Notes under the pieces: model-generated
The model's input: only the letters and a program-made list of their open reading frames with translations
Databases searched by the model: none
What the model was told of the DNA's origin: nothing
Program-made: the position numbers and the translations under genes
NCBI GenBank assembly: GCA_020536535.1
Contig: JAHLWZ010000601.1
Coordinates: forward strand, 31,525-74,993
From: Pelomyxa schiedti
Lineage: Eukaryota; Evosea; Pelobiontida; Pelomyxidae
Reading direction: 5' to 3'
Length of the DNA: 43,469 nucleotides
Shown: positions 8,244 through 16,894 of the stretch, piece after piece
How the letters are laid out: each line of letters starts with the position of its first letter
Numbering within the stretch: position 1 is the stretch's first letter

Positions 8244-11200
8244 CTATGGTGCTTTGTTTTGGAAGTAACCTTTTTCTTTCATTTCCCATGGGACTTCGTC
8301 AAAGGCCATTTTGCAGCAGCCCTCATTGGTTGGTGATCTGTTACATTGTGTGCACACCCAGTGTGAGCACCTTGTGCCCTCCCACTCTGACTCTGGGGTG
8401 TTGCAGTACAGGCAGGTAGACACACATTCGTTATTCTGCTGCAGCCTGTTGAGTTCTGTGCCACACCGTGTGCACATCCCAGTTGGTGCCTTTGTGCATG
8501 CACACTGTGTGCAGGTGCCATGTGGATCTTGCATGCACCCACACAGAGTACAGCACCCAGTTGGCTTTTCAGCACCTGGTGGATCCAGGGCCTGCTGGCA
8601 GTACCGACACTTGGGCTTTGGGCAAACTTCGGAGTTCTCATCACCCCCACAGCAGGTGTAGATCAGCTTCTTCTTGGATCCAAAAAATTGCAAAAGCAAG
8701 CTGAGGGCTGATTTAACTGGCACTAGTGACCCAGAGTGTGTGTTGGAAACGACGTGACAGCTGGGAACCACAGTGTGATGGAGGCGGAGGGGTTGGTGCC
8801 GGTATGCTATAAAGGGGCGGGGATGTGTCAAAACAGTTCGCTTTGGGCAGGTGTTCACCTGGTGGTTGACCAGCATGCAAGCCGGGACATACATCAAGCA
8901 CATTTCGCATTTCACTTTTTGGGCCCCCAGACCAGTGCATATCTGAGCATGGGAATATTGTGATTTTTTAGGGAAGTCCAGCCCACATTTTTCACATGAT
9001 ACCCTGTTTTTCTCACACTCATGCTCTGTGTGGTGTGTCAGGTTCTTCATTGGGAATTTGGCTGTGCATCCCTCAAAGGGACATGGCACCGATAGTGACC
9101 TGCAGATGTGATCCCCCACGTCTGGAATAAGATGCTCTACAAGGCCGCACATTGGCACCTGCCTCTGACAGCACTCTCTGGGAGTTGCCTTGGATGCAGA
9201 ACTTTCAATTTCAGTTCTGGAACCAGTTCGAGCATGTTCCTCTGTGGCACCAAATGGGCACCTCCTCAAGTTGCACCGCTTGCAGTTTGTTTGGTGTAGC
9301 CCTTCGAGGATTTCAGTGCTTGGGCACTGCTGGCGACAGAAACCACATCGAGTGTTGACGCCGCTTCTTTTGCAGCTCTGTAGAATGTGTGCAGGGTAGT
9401 CTTTCACTTCTATATGACTCGCACAGCAGGGACAGCTGACACTGCTGGCTGCACAGTCCCGAGCAAGGTGCAAATCCAAGTCTCGGTAGGGTATGTATTT
9501 TTTGCAGTTTGGGCAGTTGACAGAGAACTGGCTGCTGGTGCACAAGTAGAGCCAGTGGTAAATAATCTGAAAACAGGCCACCTTCTCACCACAGTAGTTA
9601 CACAAAGTTTTCTGGATGCTTGCGGGGCAAGACTGGATATGGTGAGGCAGGTCAGTGACATAGTGGCAACAAAAAAAGCACAGTTCTCCTCTTTTTTCAC
9701 AGAATATTGCATGTCTTGTTTCATCACGCTTGCGGAGACCAATGTGCTTTTTCTGCCTGTGTAGTGTGGTGCACAAGGAAGTATACAGTGCTTCTTCAGC
9801 CTCCATATCTGAGCAGCCACTATTTTCCTGCACCTGTGTAAAATGGTTCTTGACAAGATGATAGACACCTACTTCTTGCATCTCGATATCTAGTTTCTCA
9901 GCGGGGTATAGCACAAGTGCCAGTTCCTGCTGGAAGCGGAACTGCCATGCTGGCAGCTCGCAACATCCTGGATCGTAGATGCAGCCGCCCTCTGCCAAGT
10001 AGCACTGCTCTGTTAGATGCTTAAACATATGGCAGACAGGCCCATCCCAGCCACAGTCCAGTGGGCACGTCTGCAGGTTGCTGGGACAGAAGAAGTTCAG
10101 GTGCTCAATCAAATCGTAATGAGCAATCGTTTCATGGCATCGGGGGCATGGCAGCAGGTTTGCACCTTCTTCTTGTTGAATCGCATCCTCAGATAAAAAC
10201 CTCACCTTTGCAAGTCTGTGCAAGCTTGTCCTATCCCTACCCACAAGATGCTTTTTCTCCAACGGGATGAGATGGTGAAGATTGTTCCCGTACGTTGTTG
10301 AGGCAAGGAAACAATCTGGAGGGAGGTTTTGGATGCATTGCGCTGATTTATGCAGCTGCCAATGTACCTTCTCCTCCTTTTTCAGGACTGGGCAATGGCA
10401 CACAAGGCAGGAAACGAAAAAGTAGTCACACTCCAATTTCAAGTGCTCTTCCAGTTCATCGAAGGTCATGGGCTCAGCGTGGCAATCTGGAAAGATGCAG
10501 GCCAGTTTGATACATTTACAGCATCGCAGGTGGCTTGGAAGGCAGTGCATGGCAACTTTAGAAGAACAGAAGAAGCATGGTACTTTGAATTCCTCGCATT
10601 CAAACTGAAGATGGTGAACCTGGTTGCAGCCTAAGAGGGGGCTTTGGCAGAACCCACAGAACCGAGGTGCTTTAGTGCACCAGAGCAGGTGCTCACGGAT
10701 GCTTGGAGCACTTCCATTAGCAGGAGAATCAAAAAAAAAAGAGGGTTGCATGCAATATGGGCATGGAAGCGGCATAGAGCAAGTCTTGTCTAACCGCAAA
10801 GCCCGACGCAGAATATGCTTGCGAAGCTTCTTCAGTGTGAACTTGCCGGGACACGTAGGGCATGGAACCTGGAACCTCTTGCAGCCCTTCAGGTGTGCCG
10901 CAAGACTGCGCATTATAAATGGATCCCCACAAAATGAACAGCGCAACTCAAGCATTCTATATTTTGGGCAGGCATCCTCCCTGAGGTGACGACGAAGTTC
11001 GAGGTATGAGTTACTTGGTGTATAGCAAAAAGGGCATGATGTGTACTTATACACAGAGTTGTAATCCTCATTTGAAACCTTGTACCCACAATTCTTCACC
11101 CTGCACAACCTCAGTCGGCGCTGGCATGAAAACTTGTGTTCAGCTATTTGGTTCAAGGGGAAGAGCTCCATGCAGTAGCGGCATATGACGTGGCGCCCTG

Positions 11201-12110
11201 GGCAGCTGGTTGAGTGCTCTTTCTTCCTCTCCCATGCGGGTTTACCAGGTGCCAGAGGGCAACCGCAAACTGCACATGCTATAGGGGCAGCGGTGCACTC
11301 GTCCCTCCAGTGCATTTCCTCTGAACCACGTGGCACACAGATCTTGCAGTGCTGGCATTCCACTGTTTTCTGGCAGGAATGTACCTTGCACACTTTGAAT
11401 TCCTTTCTGCAGTTCATGCAGAACATTACATGCGTGCTATCTCTGAAGCACTTGCATCTACCACAAACATCCCCTGGGGCCCTGTTTGGGCAACTACCTG
11501 TGAGGTGATGATACTGCTCCTTTCTTACCATTTTTGAATTGCACTTTGGGCATTCCCACTGACCTTGACAGAGGTTGTTATGGTGCTCTCTTTTTCGGCC
11601 AGGTTCAACTTCCATTGTGCAGTATTCACATATTTCGGACCTGGATTCTTGCCTTTTGGAGCACTCGACCGCCATGTGTCTCTCTTGATCAACAGCCATG
11701 ACTTCGACTCCGCACAGGGGACATTTGCTTTTCACATTTGCGGCGCAGATGTCCACATGCCGGTTTAAGGATGCTTCTGAAACTCTCTTCTTGCACAGTT
11801 GGCACTCAAATACCTGCTGTTTTATGACAGGAACGTCGCAGAGCAAAGGGTCATTCAGGTCCCTAGTTGTCAGCTGAAGAGCAAGTGGATCCTCCGGGGA
11901 AACTGTGCCATCCCGATCATACTTTGCACAAACATCAGCAATCAGGGAATGTAGCTTCTTTCCTGAGACCTTCATTTCTGCATAATGTTCAAGAGGGATC
12001 GAGGAAGCGCGTTCTGTTTTGTAAGATGAGTCTGGATCCAAAGAGGGTGGCTTGTGCTCTTCTGGGGTCTTGGATTTGTTGCTTTTCCACTTTAGTAAAA
12101 ACTGAAGGAG
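8244..12110 (-). CDS. Large protein with an array of TRAF-type zinc fingers
   Basis: An open reverse-strand frame of about 1,265 residues from 12041, in frame up to an acceptor-like AG at 12111. It is Cys/His-rich almost throughout, with more than twenty C-x2-C ... H-x3-5-C units such as CPLCGVEVMAVDQERHM, CPKCNSKMVRKEQYHH and CPNCKKYIPYRDLDLHL. This spacing is typical of TRAF-type (zf-TRAF) and XAF1-like fingers. The C-terminus carries a second Cys-rich block (CTLCGC, CTQCAC, CTRCGTEL, CTQCNRS). There is no RING or MATH domain. The ORF begins at a TTG codon and no ATG lies nearby in frame, which supports joining it to the large ORF upstream through the 12111-12157 intron; the combined protein would be about 2,390 residues. 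A scaffold or ubiquitin-related role is possible from the family but not shown. Confidence 0.85.
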   Translation of the reverse strand, partial: LLQFLLKWKSNKSKTPEEHKPPSLDPDSSYKTERASSIPLEHYAEMKVSGKKLHSLIADVCAKYDRDGTVSPEDPLALQLTTRDLNDPLLCDVPVIKQQVFECQLCKKRVSEASLNRHVDICAANVKSKCPLCGVEVMAVDQERHMAVECSKRQESRSEICEYCTMEVEPGRKREHHNNLCQGQWECPKCNSKMVRKEQYHHLTGSCPNRAPGDVCGRCKCFRDSTHVMFCMNCRKEFKVCKVHSCQKTVECQHCKICVPRGSEEMHWRDECTAAPIACAVCGCPLAPGKPAWERKKEHSTSCPGRHVICRYCMELFPLNQIAEHKFSCQRRLRLCRVKNCGYKVSNEDYNSVYKYTSCPFCYTPSNSYLELRRHLREDACPKYRMLELRCSFCGDPFIMRSLAAHLKGCKRFQVPCPTCPGKFTLKKLRKHILRRALRLDKTCSMPLPCPYCMQPSFFFDSPANGSAPSIREHLLWCTKAPRFCGFCQSPLLGCNQVHHLQFECEEFKVPCFFCSSKVAMHCLPSHLRCCKCIKLACIFPDCHAEPMTFDELEEHLKLECDYFFVSCLVCHCPVLKKEEKVHWQLHKSAQCIQNLPPDCFLASTTYGNNLHHLIPLEKKHLVGRDRTSLHRLAKVRFLSEDAIQQEEGANLLPCPRCHETIAHYDLIEHLNFFCPSNLQTCPLDCGWDGPVCHMFKHLTEQCYLAEGGCIYDPGCCELPAWQFRFQQELALVLYPAEKLDIEMQEVGVYHLVKNHFTQVQENSGCSDMEAEEALYTSLCTTLHRQKKHIGLRKRDETRHAIFCEKRGELCFFCCHYVTDLPHHIQSCPASIQKTLCNYCGEKVACFQIIYHWLYLCTSSQFSVNCPNCKKYIPYRDLDLHLARDCAASSVSCPCCASHIEVKDYPAHILQSCKRSGVNTRCGFCRQQCPSTEILEGLHQTNCKRCNLRRCPFGATEEHARTGSRTEIESSASKATPRECCQRQVPMCGLVEHLIPDVGDHICRSLSVPCPFEGCTAKFPMKNLTHHTEHECEKNRVSCEKCGLDFPKKSQYSHAQICTGLGAQKVKCEMCLMYVPACMLVNHQVNTCPKRTVLTHPRPFIAYRHQPLRLHHTVVPSCHVVSNTHSGSLVPVKSALSLLLQFFGSKKKLIYTCCGGDENSEVCPKPKCRYCQQALDPPGAEKPTGCCTLCGCMQDPHGTCTQCACTKAPTGMCTRCGTELNRLQQNNECVSTCLYCNTPESEWEGTRCSHWVCTQCNRSPTNEGCCKMAFDEVPWEMKEKGYFQNKAP

Positions 12111-12157
12111 CTGTGTAAATGAGTAAATGCATCTGTAATTAAAGATGACAGACCAAC
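12111..12157 (-). other. Candidate 47-nt intron joining two giant ORFs
   Basis: On the reverse strand the stretch starts GTTGGT after an AAA AAG codon pair and ends TTTACACAG. Its removal joins the upstream ORF (...LLSDIAKK) in phase 0 to the zinc-finger ORF (LLQFLLKWKSNK...). Without splicing, the upstream ORF ends FSFY-stop at 12092 and the downstream ORF lacks an ATG. Confidence 0.6.
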
Positions 12158-15100
12158 CTTTTTGGCTATGTCGGACAGTAGGGTTTTGAGGTTCACACCC
12201 ATTGTGCCTTTTATCGCTTGCCCAGACATGATTATGTCATATGTCACTATCACTTTTGCGGAGCTTTTTTCAGAGGAAACTGGCCCACCAATACTTAAGT
12301 TCTTCACCAGCAACTTTCCCTCACACATGTTCATCAAAGTTTCCTTGAGAGTGTTAATATGTCCGCTCTCAACTGCCTCGGCAACGTCCGCAGCCATTTG
12401 AACCATATCTACTAAGAGCCCTTGAACAAACTCTGGCAGGAACCTAGAAACAATCCGTTGGGCGCGCCTAAGTCCCCGAAGGCACAATTGGGTGATGCCC
12501 CTGATGCAGTCGTGCAGCCCATCCAAGATTGCCGAGACTACACTGCTGCACTCGATGTTTCTGCAGTTAAGTCTCGCTTGAATGCTTGGCAGTCCTTTTG
12601 TCCAAGTGACTTGTAACACACCTCCCATTTCGACTCCACAATTTGGTTGTGCTTCCGAGTTTGCCAGAACCACTGTGTTTTCCTCACAGTTAGGGGTTCT
12701 CAATAAAGATATTCTGATTTCAACACTCAAGAACAAAGAGCTGGGCGCACAGGAGAACCGAATCTCAGAACTCAAGGAAAGGTCAAGAATACTCGGAAGA
12801 ATCGTAATCTGGGTCGTAAAGCTGAACCCAGCAGTTCTCCTGGCTGTGTCTACACTCAGCGTCACCTCACATTGGCCAAGGATAAAGAGTATTGTGGAAC
12901 GCACTGTACACGTCCAATTTCGGATGGCAATTGATAGTTCCAGTGCAGCAGATGGTGGTCCTCCACTCACGTTTATATTAGTAAGTAGCCCAAGCAACAC
13001 TTTTGCCTCAAGACCAAGCCATGATAGATGTGCCGTAAATCCTATAAAATTCTCAGTTGCCTCCAATAGCGGCGTTGTCCTTTGCGTTTTATTTTGAATC
13101 AACCTCAAAAGAGAGTTGTCGGCCCTGTCTTTTGGTTGAGGGAGACTGGTGAGTTCTTCATTGTCAAGCTTGAGCAGGAGGCCCAACTCTTTTATGTTTG
13201 GAAGGGCACGGTCAAGAGCTTCTACATCTGCATAAGAACAGCGACGGAATATCCTGATCACTGCCCCAATCGTAAGATTGTCACAGAAGAGGTAAACGGT
13301 GGTTGGTGATACCAGCCCTGCAGAAAATGTCACCCTAAATGCAGCTGCAAACGCTGGTGCAGGCCCATCCGTCCAAGTGGTACGCACGCCACCAGAGAAG
13401 AAGATAGAAACACAAGAAGGTGCAAGAGTGAGTTCCCCACGAAGTCCATATATGGCAAGGTGACTCAACGAGTGATGGAACGTTGATAGAGGAATTTCAG
13501 ACTCCAACGATAGAGAGGCCACCAGAGAGGGAGGGACTACAGTTCCTTTAAGCACTGCGGTCATCTGTAGGCCATTTGAAAATTTAAGATTCGTCTGAAT
13601 CTCGACCTTTGGTTTGGGATATGCCATAAGCTTCAACCTACAACCTCCACTTTCAAGTCCTGCTGCAGGCAGCGAGAAGTTGCCCAAGTCGATATCCACA
13701 TGAAAGCCGGAATCACTGAAAATTAGACAAGCTTCGAAGCGGTGGCCTTTAAGGTTGAGAATGTCAAAAAAGCTATCAGTAAGAATGCAGCATAGTGAAA
13801 TGCAAAGGTATAGACTCTCCTTCCTACGAAGCAAACGTTGGGCGGAGGTGCAAGCCCCCAAGAAGGACTTGTTCTCAACATGTTCCATTATGGATTCGGC
13901 AATCCTGGGCTCCACATCATCGGGATGCCGGGAGGATTTATATGTGAACTCAAACTGGTGGAGCTCCACATCCACAGGAAGGGAGACATCATAATCAAAT
14001 AGTGCTTTAAGGATTGACGATAAGGCAAATCTCGAAAACTCCACAGAGATACACGTGTGACCATCACAGTGAAGGAGACATGCTTTTAGTCCTAAAGGTT
14101 CAAGAGCAGCTTCTATGGAAACATCCATAAAAAACCCCACAAAGCATGACGGTCCATGGGGATTTGCGTCTGCCTGCCGTGAGTGACTATCTGCCAGCTG
14201 TAGCAGCAAACTGTAGTTATTTACAGTGATTTTCTTCAGTGCTCGTTGCACCTTTTGTCTCAAACTGCCTCCACTATCCCCTTGCTCCTCAAATCCAATA
14301 CCACGCAAAATTTGGAGAAGATGGAGCCTCTTAGGGTCGCCTGATACCGGTTGGACTGGCCGCTGCAAAGCCAAAAAGAACTGTGTGCCTTGCTTTTGGT
14401 CGCCAAGAGAAAAACTGGAGCTGATGCAAAGTGGTAGACCAAAGAGGATTACCTCATTCGTTTCCACAGTACACGACTTGAGTCTCACGCCATTGCCCAC
14501 TTCAAGGTCAACCTCAAGGCGGAATGTTGTGCTTTCTCCCATCTTTAATATCGCATTGTCAGTTATCTTCTGCAGAACTTTGGCAACTTTCTTCATGCCA
14601 AGGGTATCCTTAACCATTGCAATAATTCCACTCTTGCTAGCCTCAATATTGGCTTGGAAGCAGAATACAGAGGGCTGTACCAACTTGGAGTCATCCACCC
14701 CTCCTGCGCCTTTGAGCGATCCTATTGCCTTGCTCGTTTGCGGTTGCATAAGAGAAACTGCTGCTCTATCTCCTTCAAGAGTTTCCAAACTTGAACCTGG
14801 TATCTTTGCCGTTGGGTTCGAGCTCTGTACTCGGTCCGTCTCCGCGACCACTTTCTGATGAGTCATTGCAAGCTTCAGACCCACAGCAGCACACTCAATC
14901 TCAAGTTGCTTCACAACAACATTCCACTCGGATCCAAAGGTGACATCCACCTCAAGGGAGACTTGAATCTGGGGAACTATCTTTTGCAACATAGAATTCA
15001 CACTTGTCATGGTTTCTGCTGTAAGAACTTTGCTCAGGCATTGAAATAACTTCGTCAAAGAGGCACCCTTGCAGAGCATTTTGCAGCCTCGGTTGGAAAT

Positions 15101-15520
15101 CACCAAACTGGCGGTGGCCCCTTTAGCGTGGCTCTCAGCAACCTCATTGGGTATGAAAAACTCCTGCAGAGATACGTTTACCATCCAGTCATTTTCTGTG
15201 GTGTTGTCAAGGGTGCAACTAACATTGAGGCCGTCAAGCCCAAGGCAATCCAATCTCAGGGTACACTGAAGGTTAACCCTCCCAGTGGAATGCCGAAAAT
15301 TCTGTGGAATAGGAACGTTCAAGGAAGGAGCCACGCTTGCATCCATTGCCCCCCAGGCGCGCGTTGCGTTCCACCCTCTGTACCGCTCATCGCCGTCTTC
15401 GTCGTCATCGTCGTACTCGTAGTCCCATTTTTCCTCCGTGACATGGTTGCTGCAACTGATAGATGGGACTGTGTCGGCAGAGGCGGAGAAGGTACCAAAA
15501 ACTGACGCCTCATCCGCCAT
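12158..15520 (-). CDS. Giant unrecognised protein or N-terminal half of the zinc-finger protein
   Basis: An uninterrupted frame from ATG at 15520 (MADEASVFGTFSASADT), running to TAA at 12092 if the 12111-12157 intron is not removed: 1,142 residues. After a short acidic stretch (YEYDDDDEDGDE) it is a long series of alternating hydrophobic/polar strands, with loosely recurring modules of 100-150 residues such as VSLEVDVTFGSEWN, FRLEVDLEVGNGVRLK and VDIDLGNFSLPAAG. This suggests a repetitive, mainly beta structure. No signal peptide, transmembrane segment or known motif is visible. The C-terminus has an amphipathic helical region (LRGLRRAQRIVSRFLPEF). The arrangement with the zinc-finger ORF suggests one protein. 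Function unknown. Confidence 0.75.
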
Positions 15521-16087
15521 TTCTCTTTCCCTTCGCTACGAGACAGTTTCTCGTTTTAAAAAACGAACGAAACGTAATGGAGATAAAAAGCTTACTGTTA
15601 TTGACGGCTACTACTTTGGGTCGAGCGACGCTAAGAATAACAGTTCTAAATAATGCCAAGTTGGGGAAAGCTAAACGGCGCTGACAGCTAAGGTGCGGAC
15701 GAATATTCGATGTTCGAATACATTCGATTTTTTTTGACTATTCGACGAATAACCTATTATGAGTGTGATGTCTAGTGGGAGGACACCCGTTTTTTGTGAC
15801 AACCGCGTCGGCTGTTCCCTACCATTGTGCATCTCAACTTGGCACCCAGGCCAACCCCACCAATAACCCCCAGAAAAAGGGCTCGCAACAACAAAGGGTC
15901 CCAAGTTTCATCTCAATCACAAAGTACCAAACGCCGTCGTGGAGGTTCGCCTTTGGCTTCTACACCCAGACCTTGTCTCCCATCCGTACAAACTTTAACA
16001 CCTCCTCCTCCACTTTTTGCTACGTTGAGGCCACCCTCAGCATTACACCTGCCATTGCGGTCACCTATTTCACTTAGAGAGGGTGGA
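15521..16087 (+). other. Upstream region and possible proline/arginine-rich exon cut by the gap
   Basis: 15521-15700 is the likely promoter and 5' region of the giant reverse gene. 15705-15755 is a cluster of ATTCG/CGAAT words. From about 15827 a forward frame stays open to the gap: P/S/R-rich, with basic clusters (TPRKRARNNKG, STKRRRGG) that look like nuclear localisation signals. It could be the N-terminus of a gene continuing into the gap. The frame is the same as that of the copy at 16188, but the gap length is nominal, so this means nothing. Confidence 0.4.
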
Positions 16088-16187
16088 NNNNNNNNNNNNN
16101 NNNNNNNNNNNNNNNNNNNNNNNNNNNNNNNNNNNNNNNNNNNNNNNNNNNNNNNNNNNNNNNNNNNNNNNNNNNNNNNNNNNNNNN
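16088..16187. other. Assembly gap, 100 N
   Basis: Exactly 100 N, the usual placeholder for a gap of unknown size. The right edge begins inside a copy of the gene at 3-1379, so the gap probably reflects the difficulty of assembling a duplicated sequence. Confidence 0.99.
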
Positions 16188-16483
16188 GCTCACAGCTGAT
16201 TTACGAGCACCTTGTCAAAATGCAGCTGCTCCAGAGGGGGTTTTTCACCAACATTCTCGTGGCAAAGTTGAAGAAAAACCAGATCCTGCTGACTGGTGAT
16301 TTGGAGCCGCACAACACACACTGCGCAGGGATACTCGTCAAAATTGCTGAAGGGTCACTGGTGGAACATATTGACATGGTAGTATTACCAGACGTGACCA
16401 ACACACTCAAGAAGCTTGTTGAAATTCGTGGGAGGCTGAAAGAGTTCGAGAACTCGAACCTCAAGGAGCTTCTTCAGCTATAG
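16188..16483 (+). CDS. 3' part of a second copy of the first gene
   Basis: The frame starts at the gap (SQLIYEHLVKMQLLQRGFF) and ends at TAG 16483. It aligns without gaps to residues 359-452 of the gene at 3-1379, then diverges only at the extreme C-terminus (KEFENSNLKELLQL against AEFEGSDLQHLL). Differences are mostly silent or conservative (for example HIDMVVLP against FTDMIVLS), so both copies appear to be under purifying selection or very recently separated. The 5' part is in or beyond the gap. Function unknown. Confidence 0.75.
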
Positions 16484-16894
16484 AAACTTTGTAAACAATC
16501 TAAATCTAAAATTTTTTTCTTACTGGTAGCTCTTTGAGTGTGGGTGGCACAATCTTGCCAGACTAACGTGCCACTCCAAAAAAAAATGTAGATAACAATC
16601 AACTGCCCTTGGGAGCTACTGCAAGGATAACTGAACATAGACACTATCACACACAACTCAAATGGGAACGAGAGTGTTATCAGCCGTTTAAACAGTGTCA
16701 TTGGTGCGGGGGTCCGTTGAGTGAGGAACCCAAAATAATCAGCAAATTCCTGGAGAATCCTTGTAGTCAGGTTGTCTTCTCGTTTTGGTAAGTGGTCCAG
16801 GTTTTGCCCCGTGCAGACCTGTCTCCGGTACTGGGAAGGAAGGGAGAAGAGAATCCAAAAAAAAAAAATAAAAACAAAACCACAACCACAAAAA
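16484..16894. other. Intergenic and 5' region of the micro-exon gene
   Basis: No convincing coding frame. An A-rich stretch with short CA repeats (about 16857-16894) lies immediately before the proposed ATG at 16895, like an A-rich 5' leader. Confidence 0.45.
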
